Made by a program: the position numbers and the translations under genes
Assembly (NCBI GenBank): GCA_017935675.1
Contig: JAGBHE010000071.1
Coordinates: 112,467-176,466 of the forward strand
From: Clostridia bacterium
GTDB taxonomy: Bacteria; Bacillota; Clostridia; UBA1381
Direction of reading: 5' to 3'
Length of the DNA: 64,000 bases
In this document: positions 57,762 through 64,000 of the stretch, one piece after another
Layout of the letters: each line of letters starts with the position of its first letter
How positions within the stretch are numbered: position 1 is the first letter of the stretch
The notes under the pieces: model-generated
Database searches by the model: none
Seen by the model: only the letters and a program-made list of their open reading frames with translations
What the model was told of the DNA's origin: nothing

Positions 57762-57770
57762 ATTATAACA
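57762..57770 (-). promoter_or_regulatory. Probable promoter (-10 region) of the locus 2 operon
   Basis: Minus strand: extended -10 TGT followed by a perfect TATAAT (57767-57762), about 72 bases upstream of the giant lyase ATG. No good -35 hexamer is visible at 16-18 bases, as is usual for extended -10 or activator-dependent promoters, which fits YesN control. Confidence 0.55.
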
Positions 57771-57830
57771 TAAATTAACACAATATTGGGTGTATATTTT
57801 TTAGCTTTTAGTTATATATTTTTAGGAGTC

Positions 57831-57869
57831 GATTTCGCAAAATCAAATAATTTTTCTGCTCAATCATAA
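57831..57869 (+). pseudogene. Remnant of an AraC-type helix-turn-helix coding region
   Basis: On the plus strand this stretch reads DFAKSNNFSAQS then stop, against NFSNPNNFSAQF in the intact AraC gene, in the same register. It includes a 21-base exact match (57844-57864 with 34465-34485). The preceding codons (GV) also suit the AraC consensus. Nothing else of the gene is recognisable. Its position, divergent from the locus 2 operon start, mirrors the intact AraC gene beside locus 1. Confidence 0.45.
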
Positions 57870-57908
57870 TCAGGTAATCTGAATCCTTAACCATCCTTTT
57901 TCAGCAAT

Positions 57909-57951
57909 AAAAAAACCGCCTATGATATGATTTTCACTTTATCATAGGCGG
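57909..57951 (-). terminator. Intrinsic terminator after the SLH/InlB-repeat gene
   Basis: Read on the minus strand, a perfect 11-bp stem CCGCCTATGAT/ATCATAGGCGG (arms 57941-57951 and 57916-57926) is followed directly by seven T residues. It lies downstream of the gene ending at 58085 and repeat copy C, separating that gene from the locus 2 promoter. This accounts for much of the 394-base gap from 57691 to 58084. Confidence 0.85.
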
Positions 57952-58070
57952 ATTTCAATAAGGGGCAAAGCCCCGTCATTCAACGTTTCAGTGGGGGATT
58001 GTACCCCCACTGAAAAAAGTAAGTGAAACCCGCCGCCTATAGAGGCGGGGGACATCTTGCTTTTAGTTAT
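57952..58070 (+). repeat. Structured 119-bp dispersed repeat, copy C
   Basis: Inverted and nearly identical relative to copy B at 46008. The hairpins are GGGGC/GCCCC, TTTCAGTGGGGG/CCCCCACTGAAA and CCGCC/GGCGG. It ends GACATCTTGCTTTTAGTTAT, which is also the edge of the identity with copy B. It sits between the stop of the 58085 gene and its terminator. Confidence 0.8.
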
Positions 58071-58084
58071 ATTTTTAAGATTTT

Positions 58085-59911
58085 TTAATCCTGTATATTT
58101 CCGGCTTCCATAATATACTTGTAAGCCCAATGCTCGGACGAAACATCTGTATATTTGGTCTGATGCTGATTTAACCCGGCTTTGTCCATAAGTCTGCCGC
58201 TTATTACGGTAACAGCCTCAGCTCTTGTAACATAACTGTACGGTCTGAATATATTATCCTCATATCCCATGATAATATTATTATCATGGAGTACATTTAC
58301 ATATTCGGAGCCATACACGTTCTGCAAGTCTGCAAATATGTTTTCGGTATTTTCCGGCTCAATATTTAATACCTTGCATATCCAAATACAAAAATCAATT
58401 CTTGTTATTTTATCCTCCGGTTTGAATATCTTATTCTCAAGCTCAGCCCTTTTTCCAATAAACGCGACTTCATCATAATACCACGAATCCTGCGTCACAT
58501 CGTCAAAGGTATGTGCGTCTGCAATGTTTTCTGTATCGCCCAATCTGAAAAGGACAGCAGCGGCCTCTGCGCGCGTTAAATATTCATCCGGCTTAAATGT
58601 CCCGTCAGGATAACCGTAAATAAATTTCTTTCGTTTAAAATACTTTATCGGAGAATTTTTATTTTCCGATATTACCTGAACAGGGGCTTTGATTGAAATA
58701 GATGAGGTTCTATGGCCGGATGAGGTTTTTTTTGTAAAATACGCATAGCCGGCAATATCACTCTGAACAGTAACCGGAGCGGACAGCTTATCACCTTTAC
58801 CATTTTCTTCAGTATACCAGCCATTAAATATATAGCCGCTTTTTAAAGGATTTTCAGGCAATGCTGCAATGTCCCCGTATTTATACTCTGCACCTGAAAA
58901 TTCTTTGCCATCGGACATGAAAACAACCTTATATAATCTGTCTTCCCATCTGGCTTTAAGCGAAACGTTTGACATAATCGGGGTATCCGATGTATACTCG
59001 ATTGAATCCTCCGGATTATCCGTATTGCTCCACCATCCCATAAATTTATATTTTTTTGTATCCTTTAACTTCGGCAGCTTAATGGTGTCACCTTTTTTTA
59101 CACTTTCCTGAGCCATTGTGACAATAAATTCATTATCCGGATATGATGCTGCATATGTAACTTGATATTCTTCTACATCCTCATCAATATAAAATGAAAA
59201 TTCAATATATTTACCGTTTCCAAAAACGATTTGTACATCATGTGACCCTTCTTCAAAATTTTTACACATATCCATAGTGAATCCAAAAATATTTACTTTG
59301 GAATACGGGTGGTAGATGTTACTTATAAGGCAATAATCTGATGAAATCCCATCCACCAGAACATCTGTTATTACATTACCGTTTAATTTTAAATCGCATG
59401 CAATACCAAATTTGTCATAAGCCTGCTCTCTTAAATTTGTTATTATCGATGAATTATCTGTTTTATGAAATATCCTATATTTCATTTTAAACTCCGGAGC
59501 AGGTGCATTTAAATCCTGATTTACGATTAATGAAAACTTTATATCATCAGAATCCCCGAAATCATTTTCTGCATAGATATAAAAAATCTTCGTTCTGCCA
59601 ACATCTGTGATATCAGGGAAATAAATAAACTCACCGGTGGATATATTTATATAAGCAGCATTGGTTTCATCATCAGATATGCAATAATATTTTGCTCCGT
59701 TTGCATTGTCAAACCATTCCGAAGCTCTTATTGAATATTTTCTTATAACCATTTCTGTAACCCCCGGCTCTACCCAAATAAACTCATCCTCTATTGCTTC
59801 GCAGCCCGGTTTAATAACCGGTGCTTGCTCTACCTGAGGATTTTCTGCAAAAGCTGTCAGCTGAACAGCAGCAGATAATACAGCAAATAACACGACTATC
59901 TTTTTGAACAT
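58085..59911 (-). CDS. SLH-domain surface protein with InlB-type B repeats
   Basis: About 608 residues with a signal peptide (MFKKIVVLFAVLSAAVQLTAFA). An N-terminal cadherin/Ig-like segment (about 25-110; STGEFIYFPDITDVGRTKIF) precedes two InlB B-repeat-like units (about 250-395; YKFMGWWSNTDN and YIFNGWYTEENGKGD), a short linker and three SLH repeats (415-605) reaching the C-terminus. It should be a wall-anchored surface protein, perhaps an adhesin. There is no enzyme motif and no transporter next to it, and its own terminator separates it from locus 2, so a link to glycan use is unproven. The start at 59911 has GGAGG 8 bases upstream; the ATG at 59917 is only two bases from it. Confidence 0.85.
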   Translation of the reverse strand: MFKKIVVLFAVLSAAVQLTAFAENPQVEQAPVIKPGCEAIEDEFIWVEPGVTEMVIRKYSIRASEWFDNANGAKYYCISDDETNAAYINISTGEFIYFPDITDVGRTKIFYIYAENDFGDSDDIKFSLIVNQDLNAPAPEFKMKYRIFHKTDNSSIITNLREQAYDKFGIACDLKLNGNVITDVLVDGISSDYCLISNIYHPYSKVNIFGFTMDMCKNFEEGSHDVQIVFGNGKYIEFSFYIDEDVEEYQVTYAASYPDNEFIVTMAQESVKKGDTIKLPKLKDTKKYKFMGWWSNTDNPEDSIEYTSDTPIMSNVSLKARWEDRLYKVVFMSDGKEFSGAEYKYGDIAALPENPLKSGYIFNGWYTEENGKGDKLSAPVTVQSDIAGYAYFTKKTSSGHRTSSISIKAPVQVISENKNSPIKYFKRKKFIYGYPDGTFKPDEYLTRAEAAAVLFRLGDTENIADAHTFDDVTQDSWYYDEVAFIGKRAELENKIFKPEDKITRIDFCIWICKVLNIEPENTENIFADLQNVYGSEYVNVLHDNNIIMGYEDNIFRPYSYVTRAEAVTVISGRLMDKAGLNQHQTKYTDVSSEHWAYKYIMEAGNIQD

Positions 59912-59946
59912 TTTCATAACCTCCTTAGAATAATTTTATATATAAG

Positions 59947-59973
59947 AACACAAGGGGACGGTTCTCTTGTGTT
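59947..59973. repeat. 27-bp palindromic repeat (GGGGACGG family), copy 1
   Basis: AACACAAG, an 11-base loop containing GGGACGGT, then CTTGTGTT. The repeat overlaps the stop codon of the small gene ending at 59972. Short palindromes of this kind are scattered through many Clostridia genomes (general knowledge). On the minus strand the stem is followed by an A/T-rich stretch, so it may also terminate transcription. Confidence 0.7.
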
Positions 59974-60445
59974 ACAAACCATGGGAAATAATGATTTTTT
60001 CTACCTTATCGTAATTGTCAAAATTATATACAATATAGACATTATTATCAATATATCCTAAACTATTTTGCGGTAAATCATGTATTCTTTTAATAAAAAT
60101 ACTTCTATATGCTTTTTCTACATCATTTTTATTACTTCCTATACATAATCTTTTCTTCCCCAAAAAAATAGTATCCTTTATAATCTCAACCCGAGAAAAA
60201 ATCCCCTGCAGTTCTGTATTATACCAAATAAACTGTGTATCTGCATAGTTAACAATTCCTTCATTATTAATACAGTTTATTTCCTGTGGATCTCCCTTTT
60301 GAGTAATAACATTTGAATACAAATGCGAACCATGTAATTTAATATCTTCCCAATAATTCAAATTATAATAAAGCGGATTTCTAACAGCAAATATAATTCC
60401 ACAAAAGCATATAAATAATAAAAGAAACAGTAATATTTTTTTCAT
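59972..60445 (-). CDS. Small secreted or membrane-anchored protein, unknown (immunity-array candidate)
   Basis: 157 residues. An N-terminal hydrophobic segment (MKKILLFLLLFICFCGIIFA) could be a signal peptide or membrane anchor, followed by a hydrophilic domain rich in Asn, Tyr and Ile that I do not recognise. The start at 60445 is fixed by GGAGG five bases upstream. It is the last of five small genes of similar size and layout downstream of the Rhs-like gene, with a palindromic repeat on each side. By position it could be an immunity protein against an Rhs-type toxin; no sequence motif proves this. Confidence 0.6.
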   Translation of the reverse strand: MKKILLFLLLFICFCGIIFAVRNPLYYNLNYWEDIKLHGSHLYSNVITQKGDPQEINCINNEGIVNYADTQFIWYNTELQGIFSRVEIIKDTIFLGKKRLCIGSNKNDVEKAYRSIFIKRIHDLPQNSLGYIDNNVYIVYNFDNYDKVEKIIISHGL

Positions 60446-60475
60446 AATAACCTCCATTTTGCCCGGATATCCTCA

Positions 60476-60502
60476 AACACAAGGGGACGGTACTCTTGTG
60501 TT
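60476..60502. repeat. 27-bp palindromic repeat (GGGGACGG family), copy 2
   Basis: AACACAAG ... CTTGTGTT with the loop sequence GGGACGGTACT. It has the same length and orientation as copy 1 and lies 30 bases upstream of the 60445 start. With copies at 60533 and 60697 it fills the 307-base gap between the two small genes; no further gene is visible there. Confidence 0.7.
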
Positions 60503-60532
60503 CGTTTTGTATTATAAAAATACAGCTAAATT

Positions 60533-60640
60533 AAGATATCACATGCCTATAAAAGCGACGGGTTCCACTTAACTTTTTAAGCATGAATACAATCTACCAC
60601 TGAAAAAGTTGAATAACTGGGTTTCAGCTCTCATTGAAAT
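60533..60640 (-). repeat. Degenerate copy D of the structured dispersed repeat
   Basis: Follows copy B in the same orientation (AAGATATC..., GACGGGTTCCACTTA, TACAATCTACCACTGAAA, ending TCATTGAAAT), but the hairpin arms have decayed: one GTGGGAG arm now reads AAGCATG. It is a relic showing that the family has been in this genome for some time. Confidence 0.6.
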
Positions 60641-60696
60641 TGCAAGCAAAAATTGTTTAAAACATCCAGAAATCCTTCTGTAATTCCTGTTTTTTG

Positions 60697-60738
60697 AACA
60701 CAGGAGAACCGTCCCCTTGTGTTCGCCCTCTTGTGTTC
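60697..60738. repeat. Palindromic repeat (GGGGACGG family), copy 3 plus half copy
   Basis: AACACAGG-AGAACCGTCCC-CTTGTGTT at 60697-60723, inverted relative to copies 1 and 2, followed at once by an extra CTCTTGTGTT half. It lies just past the stop of the 60753 gene on the minus strand. Confidence 0.65.
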
Positions 60739-60752
60739 GGGATGTAAATTTA

Positions 60753-61196
60753 CTAATAATCGAATTTACACAAATAGGATTTTGGCAAAAGTGAAATTGG
60801 CATGTTTCGTTTTACAGGATACAGAATATCCCACCCTGTAAACTGATACTCACTGAGTATTTCACCTCCCGGAATCTCGGTTTCGCCAACATAACTGCCA
60901 TAACAAACATAGGTGTTATGCCCTGTTGCTACATCATAATTTTGCACAACAGACGGCGTTTCGCCATTGGCGATTACGTATTTGGCATTATCGTAATACC
61001 CATCTTGGTCACCAACAATCATCCATGACGAACCCGTAACCTGTGTCCATTGAACAAGGAAATAGGGCGTTTCAATATTGGCTAAATCCTCTTGCTTCAA
61101 GGCATATTTAACAGGTGGCAACCATGCCTTGTAACAGATAACCATAAGCAGTATAAAAATGATTGCCGCACCGCCGATTACAATAAGTTTTTTCAT
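60753..61196 (-). CDS. Small membrane-anchored protein, unknown (immunity-array candidate)
   Basis: 147 residues with a single N-terminal hydrophobic segment (KLIVIGGAAIIFILLMVICY), then an extracytoplasmic domain with paired aromatic/Gly motifs (YFLVQWTQVTGSSWMIVGDQ, YQFTGWDILYPV). It is not a family I recognise. The start at 61196 has AGAGGA upstream; the longer frame to 61280 runs into the neighbouring repeat and lacks a ribosome site. Size, topology and position match the other small genes downstream of the Rhs-like gene. Confidence 0.6.
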   Translation of the reverse strand: MKKLIVIGGAAIIFILLMVICYKAWLPPVKYALKQEDLANIETPYFLVQWTQVTGSSWMIVGDQDGYYDNAKYVIANGETPSVVQNYDVATGHNTYVCYGSYVGETEIPGGEILSEYQFTGWDILYPVKRNMPISLLPKSYLCKFDY

Positions 61197-61273
61197 ATGC
61201 CTGTCCTCTTTTCCTATAAAAGTTTGTAAATTATGCGGGAACATGTCAGCAGTTGGATAATTGCGTAAACCAT

Positions 61274-61365
61274 AACACAAGAGAACGATTAGTACTAATG
61301 CCTATAGTGATTAAAGGCATTCATGTATTCTGTGTGCCGGGAAAACATGGTTGTTCTCTTGTGTT
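61274..61365. repeat. 92-bp inverted-repeat element with GGGGACGG-family ends
   Basis: AACACAAGAGAAC (61274-61286) is the exact reverse complement of GTTCTCTTGTGTT (61353-61365). Inside is a second stem AATGCC/GGCATT. It looks like the short palindrome opened by about 66 bases of insert. A further half copy, CACCGTCCCCTTGTGT, lies at about 61431-61446. These fill the 252-base gap between small genes. Confidence 0.6.
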
Positions 61366-61448
61366 ATTTACCCCGTCTGTTGTTATTTCTTCAACAATAT
61401 TTGCATTTTCATTCAGTCGGTATTTGTATTCACCGTCCCCTTGTGTCA

Positions 61449-61946
61449 TTAATTACTTTCTAAATCAAAGTAAAAAATGTTATTTTCAACATCAAAATAG
61501 AACTCTCCAACAAATTCTGCGCCTACTATTTTTTTTGAAAATTCCTTATTATATGACCATTTAAAATTGCTTTTACCGGTAATATCAGGCTCCATGCCAT
61601 TTTCAAAATTGATGTCTACATCCGTAAAATCGTATTTTGACTTTAGAAAATCAGCATTTTCTTGACTAATTAGAATATACCCTTTCATCCAATATGATGA
61701 AGGTCCAAAATTAGCCTTGCCTATTGTTTTCGCTTTCCAAAAACAGGACTCAATGCTTAACATTTCTCCAAAGCGTTTTGTAATCGGTTCAACATCCGTT
61801 CGATACTCTATCTTAGTTAATTCATGAGATTTTTTTGAATTAAAGTAACCAGTCAAATTCACACTCAAAGCAAACAATATTGCAAAGGCACCAATTATTA
61901 ACAAAAATTTTTTTTTCCCATCATCGTCCACCGCCTCCACCACCAT
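61449..61946 (-). CDS. Small membrane-anchored protein, unknown (immunity-array candidate)
   Basis: About 165 residues with one hydrophobic N-terminal segment (KKKFLLIIGAFAILFALSVNL), then a soluble domain ending in alternating aromatic strands (KIVGAEFVGEFYFDVENNIF). No family recognised. I use ATG 61946 with AAGGG 8 bases upstream. An ATGATG at about 61923 sits behind a better GGAGG site but is out of frame by one base because of a run of nine A residues (minus strand), so the true start or a small length change in that run is open to doubt. Confidence 0.55.
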   Translation of the reverse strand: MVVEAVDDDGKKKFLLIIGAFAILFALSVNLTGYFNSKKSHELTKIEYRTDVEPITKRFGEMLSIESCFWKAKTIGKANFGPSSYWMKGYILISQENADFLKSKYDFTDVDINFENGMEPDITGKSNFKWSYNKEFSKKIVGAEFVGEFYFDVENNIFYFDLESN

Positions 61947-61959
61947 TATTGTTACCCTT

Positions 61960-61989
61960 AACACAAGTGGGACGAACGTCCCCTTGTCC
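61960..61989. repeat. Palindromic repeat (GGGGACGG family), diverged copy
   Basis: AACACAAGTGGGACGAACGTCCCCTTGTCC: an altered copy with an inner GGGACG/CGTCCC stem replacing the usual loop. It lies between the small genes starting at 61946 and ending at 61997. Confidence 0.6.
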
Positions 61990-61996
61990 TAATTAT

Positions 61997-62521
61997 TTAA
62001 TACCTCTTTCGGTTAATATAATTATCTGGTATCATATATAAATTCCAACCTAATTTGTCTACATGAATATATACACGTGTGTATTTATCACCGGGTTGCA
62101 TTACCGTATACAAAATGGATCTCTGTGTTTTTTCAATCCACTTTACTACAGTTATGGGCATCCACACATTGTATTGAACTTGTTCACCTGTCATTCCATA
62201 GCTTAAATCTAAGGAAGTTTCTACATCATAATCCCTTGCAAGTTGAGGAACTATTTTGTCCATTGCTTCATTTGGTACAAGCAATGTTGCGTGTATATAC
62301 TCATTGTGACTGAAAAAGTATGATTCGATATCATCCTCTTTTATAAACTCTTCAACAATGGTTTCATCAGGAAATTCCGTATCATATATTGCATATTTAT
62401 TTATCCAGTCCAACTCCGTATTATTTATATTGCTTAGAACATACATCCCATCATTTTTTAAATATGCATACAATGAAGCAGCAACAACAATTATTGTTAA
62501 AACAACACCAAGTTTTTTCAT
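61997..62521 (-). CDS. Small membrane-anchored protein, unknown (immunity-array candidate)
   Basis: 174 residues with an N-terminal anchor (KKLGVVLTIIVVAASLYAYL) and a soluble domain with an acidic first half (DETIVEEFIKEDDIESYFFS) and a basic, aromatic C-terminus (LGWNLYMIPDNYINRKRY). I do not recognise the family. The start at 62521 has GAGGTG 7 bases upstream; the frame to 62536 is less likely. It has the same layout as its neighbours in the small-gene array. Confidence 0.6.
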   Translation of the reverse strand: MKKLGVVLTIIVVAASLYAYLKNDGMYVLSNINNTELDWINKYAIYDTEFPDETIVEEFIKEDDIESYFFSHNEYIHATLLVPNEAMDKIVPQLARDYDVETSLDLSYGMTGEQVQYNVWMPITVVKWIEKTQRSILYTVMQPGDKYTRVYIHVDKLGWNLYMIPDNYINRKRY

Positions 62522-62544
62522 GCAGATACACCTCAATTTTAATA

Positions 62545-62597
62545 TAAGGGGACAAATACAAGAGAACCCTTGTGTTATGGGTTTTCTCTTGTGTCAT
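62545..62597. repeat. Compound palindromic repeat (GGGGACGG family)
   Basis: Contains AAGGGGACAAATACAAGAGAACC, CCTTGTGTTATGGG and TTCTCTTGTGTCATT in succession, as if two copies recombined. It overlaps the 3' end of the lipoprotein gene at 62575, whose last codons come from the repeat. Confidence 0.55.
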
Positions 62598-63021
62598 TTT
62601 CAACATAATAAATAAGCCGTGGTGAATTTTCTGTATCTTTTCCTGTGTAATAATATGCTGTACTTATATTGTCTTGTTCTGGATCTTCATTTTGATAATA
62701 TTTAGCCACTACTTTATATGTTGCAGCTTCAACTAACCTATCGATGACAACCGGTAAATCCTCCGCGGAAACTAAGTCACATGAAATTATTTCAACAGTA
62801 TTTATAGAATCATAGTCTATTGTCATGGCCTTCATTTCGTCTGATAATACTGCATTCATTTTTTCATAATCCTTTTCGTTCCAAGCACTAAAGTAATACT
62901 CAATTATTTGTTCTGATTCTAAACCTTGTACAGATTTAGTATAATCCATAGGTTTATATTGATTACAAGCCGTTAGCATAAATATAATTAATATTGTAGA
63001 TAATCGAACAACTTTATACAT
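62575..63021 (-). CDS. Small lipoprotein with NTF2-like (DUF4829-like) domain
   Basis: 148 residues with a lipoprotein signal (MYKVVRLSTILIIFMLTACN; lipidated Cys at 19). The following IIEYYFSAWNEKDYEKMNAVL is typical of NTF2-like domains of the DUF4829/SnoaL kind, which form a cone-shaped fold used for binding or catalysis. The start at 63021 has GGAGG 8 bases upstream, and it begins 19 bases after the Rhs-like stop. As the first gene after the toxin-like protein it is the best candidate for a cognate immunity protein. Its C-terminus (NDTRENP) is encoded by a repeat, so the end may have been altered by recombination. Confidence 0.65.
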   Translation of the reverse strand: MYKVVRLSTILIIFMLTACNQYKPMDYTKSVQGLESEQIIEYYFSAWNEKDYEKMNAVLSDEMKAMTIDYDSINTVEIISCDLVSAEDLPVVIDRLVEAATYKVVAKYYQNEDPEQDNISTAYYYTGKDTENSPRLIYYVENDTRENP

Positions 63022-63040
63022 TTTACATGCCTCCGTTCTG

Positions 63041-64000
63041 TCATCTGTAATCACTGTTTGTTGGAATATTTATATTTTGCACAACACCGTTTACTTTATT
63101 ACGCAAAAGCCATCCATAATTCACATAGTTCTGAACAGTGTTTGCTATATGCGCATTATCTTTGTTTTCAATATTTTCTCCTATGTATATACCAACGCTA
63201 TTATTAAACAAATCCATTTGTGCATTTAATCCCAAATTATTATTAATACCATATTCATGAGCGTCTGTAAACAACTTGGCCCAATATGACCCAATTTTCT
63301 TAGTTATGAGTGCGTTCCAGTAACAATGTAAAAATGCATTTGCATTAGATCCATCCAAAGAACCAGGAGGGATGTCTGCTCCATATCTTGACTGCACCTC
63401 TGTCCATGCAATTTCCTGCGCATTATCCACATTTAACGCGCCCAAAGGATTTGCTATTGCAACTATTTTTTCTGTGCTAGATATTCTCTGCTTATCAAGA
63501 ACCCCACCAAATGTCCATGCTCTTATACCAGTTCTAAAATCATCGCCAACAGTTCTTACAAAATCCGCCAACGCTTTAATGCTCAAGCGCTGATCGGCTG
63601 TTGCGACTAACCAGTTATTCCCCAAGGTTTCTAATGAGTCGTAAACATATGGAATATCCCCATAATCATCCCAATCAGGATTTGAACTCCACTCTCCATT
63701 TTTATTATAACCTGGTTCTCTAATATATCCAGTAGAATCCTGATAATTTACGGGATTATTCCCACAATACACATACCAATTCCAGCCATCTTTAATCGGA
63801 TCTTCCGAAACAAATCTTCCGATACTGCTATTATAGTACCTATTTCTTAGATATGTCATATCTGTCTCATCATCGAAATATTCACCGCAATAGCGGAATG
63901 GGTTATTATCGGTACTGCTTGCGTTTTGTTCAACTCCGAATGCGTCATAAAGGTAAGACTTAGTGATTACTCCGGTACTATCGGTAAGTGCTGTTACATC
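63041..64000 (-). CDS. Rhs/YD-repeat protein, C-terminal part, toxin-like C-terminal domain
   Basis: The open frame enters from the right edge; 319 residues are visible. The first 90 hold the Rhs core end: DVTALTDSTGVITKSYLYDA, FRYCGEYFDDETDMTYLRNR, then YYNSSIGRFVSEDPIKDG and YVYCGNNPVNYQDSTGY. After this conserved boundary, where polymorphic toxins swap their tips, comes a 230-residue domain with AFLHCYWNALITKKIG, FTDAHEYG and MDLFNNSVGIYIGE. These resemble the DUF6973-type domain found at the ends of Rhs and wall proteins (from memory). It is probably a contact-dependent effector, with the small genes downstream as immunity candidates. The N-terminal part and secretion signal are outside the window. 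Confidence 0.8.
   Translation of the reverse strand, partial: DVTALTDSTGVITKSYLYDAFGVEQNASSTDNNPFRYCGEYFDDETDMTYLRNRYYNSSIGRFVSEDPIKDGWNWYVYCGNNPVNYQDSTGYIREPGYNKNGEWSSNPDWDDYGDIPYVYDSLETLGNNWLVATADQRLSIKALADFVRTVGDDFRTGIRAWTFGGVLDKQRISSTEKIVAIANPLGALNVDNAQEIAWTEVQSRYGADIPPGSLDGSNANAFLHCYWNALITKKIGSYWAKLFTDAHEYGINNNLGLNAQMDLFNNSVGIYIGENIENKDNAHIANTVQNYVNYGWLLRNKVNGVVQNINIPTNSDYR

Noticed and set aside
59947..62597. CRISPR array
   Set aside because: The repeats are palindromic, unequal, in both orientations and separated by whole genes, not by uniform spacers; no cas genes are present.

Overview
The window reads as low-GC Firmicutes DNA, most likely an anaerobic member of Clostridia. The signs are three S-layer-homology (SLH) wall-anchoring proteins, Gram-positive lipoprotein signals, LplB/LplC-type sugar permeases without a linked ATPase, YesM/YesN and AraC regulators, and AGGAGG-type ribosome sites. 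No rRNA, tRNA or CRISPR array was seen. Almost every gene lies on the minus strand; the clear exception is an AraC regulator at 33.7-34.5 kb.

Most of the window is three adjacent Gram-positive polysaccharide-utilisation loci, each built around a lipoprotein solute-binding protein (SBP) with LplB and LplC permeases. Locus 0 (1-6.3 kb) is visibly more GC-rich. It runs from a sigma-A-like promoter at 6.29 kb through a secreted beta-helix protein, LplB, LplC and SBP to a truncated membrane sensor. Locus 1 (6.5-33.56 kb) looks like one 27-kb operon fired from a divergent promoter region shared with the AraC gene. It encodes a GH43-like enzyme, a GH105 unsaturated-uronyl hydrolase, SBP, LplB, LplC, an SLH surface protein, a heparinase-II-like lyase, a modular binding protein, a second heparinase-II-like lyase and a sialate-O-acetylesterase-type (SASA) esterase, and it closes with a terminator at 6.5 kb. 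Locus 2 (34.7-57.77 kb) encodes a 2,324-residue SLH-anchored lyase, a second SLH surface protein, LplB, LplC, SBP, a YesM/YesN two-component pair, a leaderless relative of the big lyase, a secreted CBM96-like protein and a GH88 unsaturated glucuronyl hydrolase, followed by a terminator.

The inferred logic is as follows. Wall-bound and secreted lyases cut an acetylated, uronic-acid-containing polysaccharide by beta-elimination. The esterase removes acetyl groups, and the SBP/permease sets import the unsaturated oligosaccharides. The cytoplasmic lyase, GH88, GH105 and GH43-like enzymes finish degradation, under AraC and YesM/YesN control. No sulfatase is visible. The exact glycan cannot be decided from the sequence alone.

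The right end (58-64 kb) is different. A separate SLH protein is followed by five small genes for membrane-anchored or lipoprotein products downstream of the C-terminal part of an Rhs/YD-repeat protein, which resembles a polymorphic toxin with an immunity-gene array. A palindrome containing GGGGACGG occurs at or beside nearly every junction between these small genes. Other mobile or structured DNA includes a small inverted-repeat element with a TTA target duplication that forms the last codons of a lyase gene (38.4 kb), a 119-bp multi-hairpin repeat in four copies with one inside the locus 2 transporter operon, and a fragment of an AraC gene at 57.8 kb.
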